64,000 nucleotides of DNA from Butyricimonas paravirosa (GCF_032878955.1 NZ_CP043839.1:3038001-3102000), one strand, 5' to 3'; numbered from the stretch's first letter, positions 17,486 to 25,638 are shown. The notes: generated by a model not told the origin, from the sequence alone. Numbers and translations are program-made.

Positions 17486-18655
17486 ATGGAACAATTAATT
17501 GAACTTTTCCGGCGTTTATTGTTATTGACAGATACATCATATATCCGATATTTGTATGATAAAATTGATTGGTCGGCACGTATGATTGGAATTGTGGGAC
17601 CTCGGGGAGTGGGGAAAACCACTATGTTGTTACAGCGTATAAAATTAAATCATTCGCTGGATGATACGCTTTTTATTAATGCGGATGACCTGTATTTTGC
17701 AGAACATAGACTTTTTGATTTAGCTTCGGATTTTTATAAAAACGGGGGAAGACATCTTTTTATTGATGAAGTGCATAAATATTCGGAGTGGTCTAAGGAA
17801 CTGAAAATGATATATGATTATTATCCTGATTTTCAGATTATATTCACGGGTTCTTCTATTTTGGATATTTATAAGGGAAATGCAGATTTAAGTCGTCGGG
17901 CATTGAGTTACTATTTGCCGGGACTCTCTTTTCGTGAATATTTGAATTTATCGTATGGAATGCAGTTGCCAGCCTATTCTTTAGAGGATATTCTTTCGCA
18001 CAAAATTGAATTTCCTGAAACAAGGTTACCATTACCTTTATTTAAAGAGTACATGATGAAAGGATATTATCCATTCTTTCGGGATCCTGGTTATGAACAA
18101 CGCTTGCGGAATGTGATAGGTCTTACGGTAGAGAATGATATTCCTATCTATGCTAGTATGAATATTGCTTCTACAAAAAAAATTCGGCAATTACTTTATA
18201 TTATTTCTCAAAGTGTACCATTCAAGCCTAATTTTACGAAAATAGGTCAAATGATAGATGTGCATCGTAATCAAGTAACAGATTTCTTGTATTATCTGGA
18301 AAGAGCTGGTATAATTGCTCAATTACGTGGTGAAACTGGAGGTATTAGATTATTGGGTAAAGTGGAAAAAGTGTATTTAGATAACACAAATTTGATTTAT
18401 GCTTTAGCTGAAAATAAATCAGATATAGGAAATATTCGAGAAACGTTTTTTCTTTCCCAGATGAAAGTGTACAATGATGTCTTTTCATCTGAAAAGTCTG
18501 ATTTCCGGATTGAAAATTTTACTTTTGAGGTTGGAGGCCAAGGAAAACAGCAAAAGCAGATAGAAGGGATAGAAAATGCATATATCGTAAAGGATAACAT
18601 TGAATATGGATATAAAAATATTATTCCACTGTGGCATTTTGGTTTTAATTACTAG
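17486..18655 (+). CDS. AAA family ATPase (AAA_14/DUF4143 type)
   Basis: The protein of about 389 residues begins with an AAA domain: Walker A is GPRGVGKTT (about 38-46), Walker B is HLFIDEVH (about 90-97) and a sensor-like FTGSSILDI follows near 120. The C-terminal half has the features of DUF4143, a winged-helix plus nuclease-like fold, with the family-typical FTKIGQMIDVHRNQVTDFLYYLERAGII segment and the end motif FTFEVGGQGKQQKQIEGIENAYIVKD. The cellular role of this widespread family is unknown. I start at the ATG at 17486; the frame extends upstream into the promoter region. The gene ends 5 nt from the end of a convergent truncated sigma-factor gene, which suggests that it arrived or was rearranged there. 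Confidence 0.85.
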   Translation: MEQLIELFRRLLLLTDTSYIRYLYDKIDWSARMIGIVGPRGVGKTTMLLQRIKLNHSLDDTLFINADDLYFAEHRLFDLASDFYKNGGRHLFIDEVHKYSEWSKELKMIYDYYPDFQIIFTGSSILDIYKGNADLSRRALSYYLPGLSFREYLNLSYGMQLPAYSLEDILSHKIEFPETRLPLPLFKEYMMKGYYPFFRDPGYEQRLRNVIGLTVENDIPIYASMNIASTKKIRQLLYIISQSVPFKPNFTKIGQMIDVHRNQVTDFLYYLERAGIIAQLRGETGGIRLLGKVEKVYLDNTNLIYALAENKSDIGNIRETFFLSQMKVYNDVFSSEKSDFRIENFTFEVGGQGKQQKQIEGIENAYIVKDNIEYGYKNIIPLWHFGFNY

Positions 18656-18660
18656 TTTAC

Positions 18661-18807
18661 TTACTTGATTCTTTTTTCAAAAAAACAAATAAAAACATCC
18701 TGTGCTAGATCTTCTGAATAATCTCCATTCATGATATAGTGATAGATAAAATTATATATATCAATATAATGGTATTTGAAAATATGTTCAAATTCTTTCT
18801 CTTGCAT
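18661..18807 (-). pseudogene. ECF sigma factor fragment, region 2 only
   Basis: A minus-strand reading frame of 48 codons starts with an ATG at 18807 and stops at 18663. It encodes MQEKEFEHIFKYHY followed by the region 2 signature of extracytoplasmic-function sigma factors, seen as YSEDLAQDVFICFF, then ends after FEKRIK. The region 2.4 to region 4 part that a full-length protein of about 180 residues needs is missing. A full promoter remains upstream. The stop lies 5 nt from the end of the convergent ATPase gene, so the truncation point and the ATPase gene coincide. It could be a pure relic, or a short expressed protein. Confidence 0.7.
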
Positions 18808-18831
18808 AGTAAGGATTAAAGATACACCTCA

Positions 18832-18863
18832 CAAATATATAAGATAAAATTTTTATTACAAGT
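18832..18863 (-). promoter_or_regulatory. promoter of the truncated sigma-factor gene
   Basis: On the minus strand a perfect -7 TATATTTG lies at 18839-18832, with TACTTG (ending 18859, 19 nt upstream) as the -33 element. The ATG of the 48-codon fragment is 25 nt downstream. Confidence 0.6.
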
Positions 18864-18899
18864 ATTAAAAATCGTTTTATTTTTTGATCTTGCCTTTCC

Positions 18900-19057
18900 C
18901 TATCTTTTCTCTATCCTTTTTCTATGGTTCCTCTACCACATAAAGTAATCTCGAACATACCGCATACAGAACATGAACACAAATCTATGTTGTTGTTATG
19001 TTGTTACTATGTTCATGCTATGTTTATGGTATAGGGAAAGAATAGCCTAACCATGAG
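18900..19057. repeat. nested 11-bp-period repeat element
   Basis: Short words recur at exactly 11-bp spacing. CTAT or CTAC occurs at 18900, 18911, 18922 and 18933. TATGTT occurs at 18986, 18997, 19008 and 19019. ATAG occurs at 19031 and 19042, with ATGAG at 19053. The inverse of TATGTT (AACAT) is at 18954 and 18970. CTAT/ATAG and AACAT/ATGTT are arranged as outer and inner inverted pairs around about 18983. The other bases in each 11-bp unit vary. No gene is visible here. Confidence 0.7.
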
Positions 19058-19083
19058 CCAAGTATTATGTATTGTCCTGAAAA

Positions 19084-19121
19084 AAGTTTACAGTAAACTT
19101 AGTAAACCAATTTTAGTAAAC
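19084..19121. repeat. GTAAAC repeat cluster with palindrome
   Basis: AAGTTTAC at 19084-19091 and GTAAACTT at 19093-19100 form a perfect 17-bp palindrome centred on one A. Two more direct copies of AGTAAAC follow at 19101 and 19115. The rest of the gap up to about 19310 is AT-rich with nothing that I can name. Confidence 0.5.
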
Positions 19122-19313
19122 TACAATTGACAAAAAGATAGTTAACGAATATATAGTTGTTAAATATCATTATTAACAGATTAGATCAATGAAAATTTTT
19201 TTTCCAAAAAAGTGATTTTAATTTATAATGTCATATTCGGAAATGGTATGAAACGATAATGTTTCGAAGTATCTTAAATTCAGTGTAAGATCAGACGTGA
19301 TTTTTAAAAAGAT

Positions 19314-19361
19314 TAGTTTCCAGTGTGAATGAAAAATAGTTTCCATCTGCACTGGAAACTA
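19314..19361. repeat. 12-bp inverted repeat in the intergenic region
   Basis: TAGTTTCCAGTG at 19314-19325 is repeated in inverse at 19350-19361. The 24-nt loop carries a further partial copy (TAGTTTCCA). It could be an RNA hairpin or the remnant of a small mobile element. Confidence 0.55.
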
Positions 19362-19447
19362 TTCTTTAAAAAATAAAGTATTGGTCCTAAAGAATTTTTA
19401 ATGGATAGATGTTTTGAAAACTTATTAATGGAATGTAAATTGGTTCG

Positions 19448-19560
19448 TTATCCGTGTAGAATCCGTACATTATCCGTTGAAGACAGGGTGTAGTTAGGGA
19501 TCAAAGACGTATCACTTTCGAATCAAAGACGTTTCAAAGACGTTCAGCGGGTGTCTTTGA
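19448..19560. repeat. two phased short-repeat arrays upstream of the penicillin-binding protein gene
   Basis: ATCCGT occurs at 19450, 19461 and 19472, an exact 11-bp period. TCAAAGACGT then occurs at 19501, 19523 and 19534, spacings of 22 and 11 bp, and the inverse GTCTTTGA follows at 19553. The arrays end about 290 nt before the next coding region. Confidence 0.7.
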
Positions 19561-19815
19561 TATGGGGGTGAAGGGAATATGGTTATTGTGTGATAGGGTA
19601 TTTCATTTATTCTTCAGGCTTTGTATTTCGTGAAACATGTGCTATCTTTTTCCCGTCAATTGTTTAAAATCGGCATTAACTTCGACAACAAGACACGAAA
19701 TATCGAGAAGTGGATTGTGGAATAAAACTCTTAAGATTTCAAGAAGTTTTAATCGTTTTTATGGAAGAGCAAGGAGAGATTCTTCTTGATCGGTAGAGAT
19801 ATAAATTTAATTTTC

Positions 19816-19823
19816 TAACTTTG
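19816..19823 (+). promoter_or_regulatory. -7 element upstream of the penicillin-binding protein gene
   Basis: TAACTTTG matches TAnnTTTG and lies 25 nt before the start codon. I see no TTTG at the expected -33 distance. Confidence 0.4.
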
Positions 19824-19848
19824 TATGCTAAAATAAAAACGAGAAGTG

Positions 19849-22182
19849 ATGTTTAAAAGATATTGGAAAGACTTTGCCATTTTCTGGGGGCTATTTATTG
19901 TTTTTGTTGCGGGTGTGTTTTTCTTTTTCTACCTTGTTTCGGCGGGTAAATTAGGTTTTATGCCCACGTTCGAGGAGTTGGAGAACCCCAAGAATAAATT
20001 TGCCACGGAGATTTATTCCGAGGACGGGAAGATTTTAGGAAAGTATTTCGAGGGGAGTGAGAACCGTCGGTATATGGATTACAAGGATATTCCTCAGAGT
20101 GTTATCGATGCGTTAATTGCCACGGAGGATGTACGTTTCTATGATCATAGTGGTATTGATGTGCGAGGATTGTTCCGGGTGGCACAGGGTATGTTGACCG
20201 GGAATTCTTCTGCCGGAGGTGGTAGTACGATCACGCAACAGTTGGCAAAGATGTTGTTCCCTCGGGAGGCGAATCAGAACTTCATGGAGTTGGCTGTACG
20301 TAAATTCCGGGAGTGGGTGATTGCGGTGAAATTGGAGAAAAGCTACACGAAGGAAGAGATTATCACAATGTATCTCAATAAGTTTGACTTTTTGAACTTG
20401 GCCGTTGGTATTAACTCTGCCGCAAACATATATTTTTCGACAACACCCGATTCTTTGAAGGTGGAACAAGCCGCTATGTTGGTGGGGATGGCTAAAAATC
20501 CGTCGCTTTTTAACCCGGTACGCAGAGAAGAGAAAACGTTGGGACGCCGGAATGTGGTGTTGGGACAGATGTTGAAATATGACAAGATTTCACGAGCTGA
20601 ATTTGATTCTTTGAAGGTTCTGCCTTTGGGATTGGACTTCCACAAAGAGGATCATAAAGAGGGTATTGCGACCTATTTCCGGGAATATTTACGGTTATAC
20701 ATGACAGCATCTAAACCGGATAAAAAGAATTACAGCAAGTGGAGTAAAGACCAGTATGCGGTAGATTCTTTGGCTTGGGAAACGAATCCGCTTTATGGGT
20801 GGTGCAACAAGAATCTGAAATCAGACGGTTCGCATTATAATATCTACACGGATGGGTTAAAGATTTATACAACATTGGATTCCCGGATGCAGAAATATGC
20901 GGAAGAGGCCGTGACGGAACATCTGGGAGGAACGTTGCAGCCGGCATTTATGGCCGAGAGAAGTAGAAAAGCTCATCCGCCTTTTTCGAATGATTTGACG
21001 GTTTCCGAGATCAATGATATTTTGAATACTTCTATCCGTCGTACCGAGCGCTATCGGTCAATGAATAAGGCAGGTAAGAGTTTTCAAGAGATAAAGAAAT
21101 CCTTTGATAAAGCGATTCCGATGTCTGTTTTCACGTGGAAAGGTGTACGGGATACCGTGATGAGTCCGTTGGATTCATTGAAACATTACAAATCATTCTT
21201 CCGGGCCGGATTCATGGCGATGGAACCTTCTTCAGGCCGAATCAAGGCGTACGTGGGGGGACCGGATTATCGTTATTTCCAGTATGATATGGTAAGTACC
21301 GGAAAACGGCAGATCGGTTCAACGATCAAGCCGATTCTTTACACGTTGGCGATGCAGGAGGGGCTGGGACCTTGTGATCAGGTGCTGAACGTGCAACAGA
21401 CGTTTGTCTTGCCGGACGGGACGACTTGGACGCCTCGTAATTCCACGGATAAGCGGGAAGGTGAGATGGTGACTTTGAAATGGGGATTGGCAAATTCGGT
21501 GAATAATATTTCCGGTTGGGTATTGAAACAATTTACCCCGGAGGCCGTCGTGCAGATGGCTCACCGGATGGGAATCACGAGTTTTATAGACCCGGTTCCC
21601 GCAATTTTCTTGGGCTCTTCCGAGGTTTCCGTGAAAGAGATGGTCGGGGCATTCTCGATATATGCGAATAAAGGGGTATATAATGCACCGATGATGGTGA
21701 CTAAAATTGAGGATAAGTATGGTAACGTGCTGGCGAATTTCTACCCGGAATCCAGAGAAGTGATTACTGAAAACACTGCATTCTTGATGGCGAATTTGTT
21801 GCAGGGGGTTGTGGATGAAGGAACGGGTCGCCGTTTGCGTTTTCGGTATGGTTTTAAGAACCAGATCGGGGGAAAGACCGGAACGACACAGAATCACTCT
21901 GATGGTTGGTTTATCGGAATTACACCTGATCTTGCCGGAGGGGTTTGGGTTGGTGCGGAAGATCGTTCTATCCATTTCCAGAATTTGGCGAATGGACAGG
22001 GAGCTAGTATGGCACTTCCGATTTGGGCTTTGTTTATGCAGAAAGTATATGCGGATAAATCTCTTGCCGTGCCGCAAAGTGATTTCCAAAAACCGAATGG
22101 GGTGAACCATGTGCTTGATTGTGGGGATGCGGATCGAGAGGGAATGACGGATTACGATTCTTCAGATGAAATCTTTGATTAA
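19849..22182 (+). CDS. penicillin-binding protein 1A (bifunctional transglycosylase/transpeptidase)
   Basis: This class A penicillin-binding protein polymerises and cross-links peptidoglycan in the periplasm. A membrane anchor is at about residues 9-31. The GT51 transglycosylase domain has the catalytic Glu in TEDVRFYDHSGID (Glu93) and the GGGSTITQQLAKMLF motif. The transpeptidase domain has the SxxK serine in GSTIKP (Ser491), SVNN (about 550) and KTGTT (about 675). At 777 residues it is typical of Bacteroidetes. I use the ATG at 19849; a GTG directly before it is also in frame. The final 40 residues are an acidic tail. It stands alone after a 1.2-kb gap. Confidence 0.95.
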   Translation: MFKRYWKDFAIFWGLFIVFVAGVFFFFYLVSAGKLGFMPTFEELENPKNKFATEIYSEDGKILGKYFEGSENRRYMDYKDIPQSVIDALIATEDVRFYDHSGIDVRGLFRVAQGMLTGNSSAGGGSTITQQLAKMLFPREANQNFMELAVRKFREWVIAVKLEKSYTKEEIITMYLNKFDFLNLAVGINSAANIYFSTTPDSLKVEQAAMLVGMAKNPSLFNPVRREEKTLGRRNVVLGQMLKYDKISRAEFDSLKVLPLGLDFHKEDHKEGIATYFREYLRLYMTASKPDKKNYSKWSKDQYAVDSLAWETNPLYGWCNKNLKSDGSHYNIYTDGLKIYTTLDSRMQKYAEEAVTEHLGGTLQPAFMAERSRKAHPPFSNDLTVSEINDILNTSIRRTERYRSMNKAGKSFQEIKKSFDKAIPMSVFTWKGVRDTVMSPLDSLKHYKSFFRAGFMAMEPSSGRIKAYVGGPDYRYFQYDMVSTGKRQIGSTIKPILYTLAMQEGLGPCDQVLNVQQTFVLPDGTTWTPRNSTDKREGEMVTLKWGLANSVNNISGWVLKQFTPEAVVQMAHRMGITSFIDPVPAIFLGSSEVSVKEMVGAFSIYANKGVYNAPMMVTKIEDKYGNVLANFYPESREVITENTAFLMANLLQGVVDEGTGRRLRFRYGFKNQIGGKTGTTQNHSDGWFIGITPDLAGGVWVGAEDRSIHFQNLANGQGASMALPIWALFMQKVYADKSLAVPQSDFQKPNGVNHVLDCGDADREGMTDYDSSDEIFD

Positions 22183-22380
22183 TTGAAAATTCATTTTGTT
22201 GATGATCTGATTTATAGAAAGTATTGTAAGAATAACGAGATTGAAAAAGTTTTATTTGAGAACGACCCCCACCGACTCCCCCTTACACAGGGGGAGAGTT
22301 GATTACCAAGTGGTTTTCCCTATTAGGAGAGGAGAGGTTATTATTTAGATGGTTTATTTCAATCTTCAATTTTCAATTGT
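22183..22380. repeat. intergenic hairpin repeat before radA
   Basis: This gap has no gene. CTCCCCCTT and a matching GGGGGAG stem flank ACACA at about 22275-22298, in the sequence CCACCGACTCCCCCTTACAC, which resembles the dispersed hairpin element between carA and carB. TCAATCTTCAATTTTCAATTG just before the radA start is another AT-rich simple repeat seen in several gaps of the window. Confidence 0.5.
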
Positions 22381-23745
22381 ATGGCTAAAACAAAAACCGT
22401 GTACGTTTGTCAGAATTGTGGAGCAAAGGAATCCAAATGGGTTGGGAAATGCTCTACTTGCGGGGAGTGGAATAGTTTTGTGGAAGAGGTGGAAGTTTCT
22501 ACCAAAGGAAACCGGGTGGCTTCTATCGTGGGGGCAAGTTCTTCACGGCCTTTGAAGTTGTCGGAGGTGAAGGCGAATGCTGATGAGCGTATGGATACCG
22601 GAGATGGAGAACTGAACCGAGTGTTGGGAGGTGGAATCGTACCGGGTTCTATGATTCTACTGGGGGGAGAGCCGGGTATCGGTAAATCGACGTTGGTACT
22701 GCAATTTGCCTTGCATAATCGTTGTGGGAAAGTGCTGTATGTTTCCGGGGAGGAGAGTGTGTCGCAGATCAAGATGCGGGCGCAACGATTGGGGGCGGAG
22801 AATGACGATTGCCTGTTCCTTTCGGGGAACTCGTTGGAGACGGTATTGGAACATTCCCGTGCGCTTGAACCGAAATTATTGATTATTGACTCTATACAAA
22901 CGCTGGCAACAGAGAGTGTGGATGCCATTCCGGGGAGTTTGTCGCAAATCCGGGAGTGTACTAACGTGTTGCTGCGTTACTCGAAAGAAAATACGATCAC
23001 GACTATTTTGATCGGGCATATCACGAAAGACGGTCAGTTGGCCGGTCCGAAGATCTTGGAACACATGGTAGATACCGTCCTGCAATTTGAGGGTGATCAG
23101 CAACACATGTATCGTATTTTGCGCTCTATGAAGAACCGTTTTGGTTCGACTTCCGAGATAGGTATCTACGAGATGTTGCAATCCGGTTTGCGACAGGTGG
23201 CTAATCCTTCCGAGTTGTTGCTATCCAATCATGACCAAGATTTGAGTGGAGTCGCCGTTTCAGCCACCATGGAAGGCGTTAGAACGATTTTGTTGGAAGT
23301 GCAGGCCTTGGTTAGCACGGCGGCTTACGGGACGCCTCAGCGGTCTGCAACGGGCTTTGATACGCGACGATTGAACATGTTGCTTGCCGTGTTGGAAAAG
23401 CGGGTGGGGTTCCGGTTGGCGGCGAAGGATGTGTTCTTGAATATTGCCGGAGGAATACGGGTGAGTGACCCGGCTTTGGATTTAGGAGTCGTGATGGCGG
23501 TTCTTTCTTCAAATATAGATGCTCCGATTCCCACAAATACCGTGTTTGCCGGGGAAGTTGGCTTGTCGGGAGAGATTCGTGCCGTGAGTCGTATCGAACA
23601 ACGAATACTGGAGGCTGAAAAACTCGGATTCCAACAAATATTTGTTCCGGCGGGAAATAAGAAAGCGCTGACAAAAGTTCCTGCACATATAAAAGTGAGA
23701 TTTGTTTCTCGGGTGGGAGATATTTGCCGGGAGTTATTTAGCTAA
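22381..23745 (+). CDS. radA: DNA repair protein RadA
   Basis: RadA is a RecA-like, DnaB-type branch-migration ATPase that processes recombination intermediates. The 454-residue protein has an N-terminal zinc finger (Cys10, Cys13, Cys24, Cys27), a RecA-type ATPase domain with Walker A GGEPGIGKST (about 95-104) and Walker B LLIIDSIQT (about 166-174), the RadA-specific KNRFGS motif (about 251-256), and a C-terminal Lon-protease-like domain without protease activity (about 290-454). Length and order are standard. The ATG at 22381 starts immediately before the zinc finger. Confidence 0.97.
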   Translation: MAKTKTVYVCQNCGAKESKWVGKCSTCGEWNSFVEEVEVSTKGNRVASIVGASSSRPLKLSEVKANADERMDTGDGELNRVLGGGIVPGSMILLGGEPGIGKSTLVLQFALHNRCGKVLYVSGEESVSQIKMRAQRLGAENDDCLFLSGNSLETVLEHSRALEPKLLIIDSIQTLATESVDAIPGSLSQIRECTNVLLRYSKENTITTILIGHITKDGQLAGPKILEHMVDTVLQFEGDQQHMYRILRSMKNRFGSTSEIGIYEMLQSGLRQVANPSELLLSNHDQDLSGVAVSATMEGVRTILLEVQALVSTAAYGTPQRSATGFDTRRLNMLLAVLEKRVGFRLAAKDVFLNIAGGIRVSDPALDLGVVMAVLSSNIDAPIPTNTVFAGEVGLSGEIRAVSRIEQRILEAEKLGFQQIFVPAGNKKALTKVPAHIKVRFVSRVGDICRELFS

Positions 23746-23771
23746 ATCGTTTATCCATATTGTATTTTGTA

Positions 23772-23813
23772 AACTGACTATTTTGTAAGTTACAAAATAA
23801 TCAGTTATATTTG
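23772..23813 (+). promoter_or_regulatory. promoter embedded in a 35-bp palindrome, second AAA ATPase gene
   Basis: A palindrome with 17-bp arms around G23789 covers 23772-23806, with one mismatch between arms; the inner part is TATTTTGTAA and its inverse. The -33 element (TTTTG, 23781-23785) lies inside it and the -7 TATATTTG begins at its last base (23806-23813), 20 nt apart. A protein bound here would block the promoter. Confidence 0.75.
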
Positions 23814-23835
23814 TTCTAGAATAAAACGAATAAAT

Positions 23836-24966
23836 ATGGAAACGCCTTTTGTTTTTGGGAAAATAGCTACGGATCAAAATTTCACGGATCGACGAGTGGA
23901 AACAGAACGTTTATTGCAGAATTTCAGAAGTTTGACAAATACGATTATTATTTCTCCTCGTCGTTGGGGAAAATCATCGTTAGTAACGCATGTTGCCAAA
24001 CAACTCCTAGCGTCTGAAGGAGATGTGAAATTATGCATGATTGACCTTTTTAACGTGAGGGAAGAAGAGGAGTTTTATACATTATTGGCGAAAGAGGTTT
24101 TAACATCTGTATCTTCCAAGTGGGAAGAAATAGCGATGAATGCCAAAAACTTCCTTGCCCGCTTGATCCCCCGGATTTCTTTTACGGCTGATGTGGAGAG
24201 TGAGCTGTCTTTTGGGATTGGGTTGGAGGAATTGAAACGTAATCCGGATGATATTCTGGATTTGGCAGAGGCTTTGGCTGTATCTAAAAATATTCGTTTA
24301 ATTATTTGTATTGATGAATTTCAGAACGTGGCTAATTTCGGGGATTCTTTGGCGTTTCAAAAGAAGTTGAGGGCCCATTGGCAGCGACATACTCACGTTG
24401 CTTATTGCTTGTTTGGTAGCAAGCGGCACATGTTGATGGATGTATTTGCGAATGTTTCAATGCCCTTTTATAAGTTTGGAGACTTAATGTTTCTTCAAAA
24501 AATAGAAACGGAAGAATGGGTTCCGTTTATTCGACAAAAATTCCAAACGACTAATAAGGTTATTGAACGAGATGAAATTCAGTTATTGGTGGAATTGGTA
24601 GACAGGCACCCGTATTATGTGCAGCAATTGGCTCAACAGGTGTGGCTTAGGACAGAAAAGTTAGTAGTGCCATCTGTTGTTAAGGAAGCGTATAATGGGT
24701 TGATTGACCAGTTGAGCCTACTTTTTCTGAATAGCATGGAAACGTTTAGTAATGCCCAGCTCGGTTTTTTGAAGGCATTAATAGCGGGAGAAAAGCAATT
24801 AAGTTCAAAACAAACATTACAGGCTTATCGGATTGGAACCTCCGGAAATGTGGTTAGAATAAAGCAAGCTCTTATGGAACGGGAGGTGATTGATGTGAGA
24901 GGAAATGAAATTACGTTTCAAGATCCCTTGTTCGAGGCGTGGTTGAAACGGGATTGGTTTAAGTGA
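23836..24966 (+). CDS. archaeal-type AAA ATPase (STAND/AAA_34-like)
   Basis: The 376-residue protein begins ETPFVFGKIATDQNFTDR, typical of small stand-alone ATPases in Bacteroidetes and archaea. Walker A is SPRRWGKSS (about residues 40-48), Walker B is LIICIDEFQNV (about 155-165), and an arginine-finger-like LFGSKRHMLMDVF follows near 195. The C-terminal third looks like a winged helix (SKQTLQAYRIGTSGNVVRIKQALMER then VIDVRGNEITFQDPLFEAWLKR). The substrate and role are unknown. The same long palindrome stands before and after the gene, and an ECF sigma-factor gene follows at once. The DNA-binding C-terminus could bind those palindromes; that is inference. Confidence 0.82.
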   Translation: METPFVFGKIATDQNFTDRRVETERLLQNFRSLTNTIIISPRRWGKSSLVTHVAKQLLASEGDVKLCMIDLFNVREEEEFYTLLAKEVLTSVSSKWEEIAMNAKNFLARLIPRISFTADVESELSFGIGLEELKRNPDDILDLAEALAVSKNIRLIICIDEFQNVANFGDSLAFQKKLRAHWQRHTHVAYCLFGSKRHMLMDVFANVSMPFYKFGDLMFLQKIETEEWVPFIRQKFQTTNKVIERDEIQLLVELVDRHPYYVQQLAQQVWLRTEKLVVPSVVKEAYNGLIDQLSLLFLNSMETFSNAQLGFLKALIAGEKQLSSKQTLQAYRIGTSGNVVRIKQALMEREVIDVRGNEITFQDPLFEAWLKRDWFK

Positions 24967-24970
24967 AAAT

Positions 24971-25015
24971 AATAGAACTGATTATTTTGTAACTTACAAA
25001 ATAATCAGTTCTATT
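24971..25015. repeat. 45-bp perfect palindrome after the ATPase gene
   Basis: Two perfect 22-bp arms surround C24993. The left arm starts AATAGAACTGATTATTTTG at 24971 and the right arm is its exact inverse ending at 25015. The central 31 bp are nearly identical to the palindrome in the ATPase promoter at 23772. It starts 4 nt after the ATPase stop and ends 3 nt before the -33 element of the sigma-factor gene, so it could act as terminator, operator or both. Confidence 0.85.
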
Positions 25016-25018
25016 GAA

Positions 25019-25050
25019 TTTTGTTTCTTGGTTGGAATATTTTATATTTG
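25019..25050 (+). promoter_or_regulatory. promoter of the first sigma/FecR/SusCD locus
   Basis: TTTTG at 25019-25023 and TATATTTG at 25043-25050 are exactly 19 nt apart. The start codon is 24 nt downstream. Confidence 0.8.
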
Positions 25051-25074
25051 TCAAGAATCCAAGTTAAGGAGTGA

Positions 25075-25638
25075 ATGGATATTTCAGAAGATAAATTTAT
25101 TCAGCAAATTAATACCAAAGAAGTAGGAGCGTTTCGGGTTTTATTCGAACACTTCTACAATTATCTTGTGTTGTATGCCATGAAACGTGTCCGCCAGCGG
25201 GAAGTTGCAGAGGATGTGGTGCAGGAGGTATTCGTGGCAATCTGGGAAAGTCCGAAGGAATACAATTCTTTTCGTGGATTCAAGGCATTTTTGTATGATG
25301 CTATTCAGAACAGGTGTTTAGATTATTTAAAGCATAAAGCGGTAGAAAATCGGTATCTTGCTTACCAGCTAGCCAATCATGATGATGAACGGGAACGGGA
25401 ATATAATTTGATGCGGGAGGAGGTTTACCGGGAGTTGTATTTGTCCGTTCGGGAGTTGCCTGATCGTTGTCGGGAGGTGTTCGAATTGCATCTGAAGGGT
25501 AAAAAGAATGAGGAGATTGCCGAATTATTATCTCTTTCCGTAGAAACGGTTAAAACTCATAAAAAGAATGCTGTTCGTTTCTTGAAAGAGCGGATGGGGA
25601 ATTTATTTACCTTATTGGTTATGTTCCGAGTACTCTGA
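25075..25638 (+). CDS. ECF-type RNA polymerase sigma factor (SusCD locus 1)
   Basis: The 187-residue protein has sigma region 2 at about residues 22-90, with the AEDVVQEVFVAIWE signature, and region 4 at about 125-180 with the helix-turn-helix EIAELLSLSVETVKTHKKNAV. In Bacteroidetes such factors switch on the adjacent SusC/SusD genes when the FecR partner is signalled by the STN-containing SusC. All three parts follow downstream. A hydrophobic C-terminal tail (LFTLLVMFRVL) is typical of this sub-family. Its promoter lies right next to the 45-bp palindrome. Confidence 0.92.
   Translation: MDISEDKFIQQINTKEVGAFRVLFEHFYNYLVLYAMKRVRQREVAEDVVQEVFVAIWESPKEYNSFRGFKAFLYDAIQNRCLDYLKHKAVENRYLAYQLANHDDEREREYNLMREEVYRELYLSVRELPDRCREVFELHLKGKKNEEIAELLSLSVETVKTHKKNAVRFLKERMGNLFTLLVMFRVL

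Noticed and set aside
21319..22110. 263-codon minus-strand frame opposite the penicillin-binding protein gene
   Set aside because: It lies fully inside a strongly supported gene, has an odd His/Ile/Arg-rich composition and no start context.
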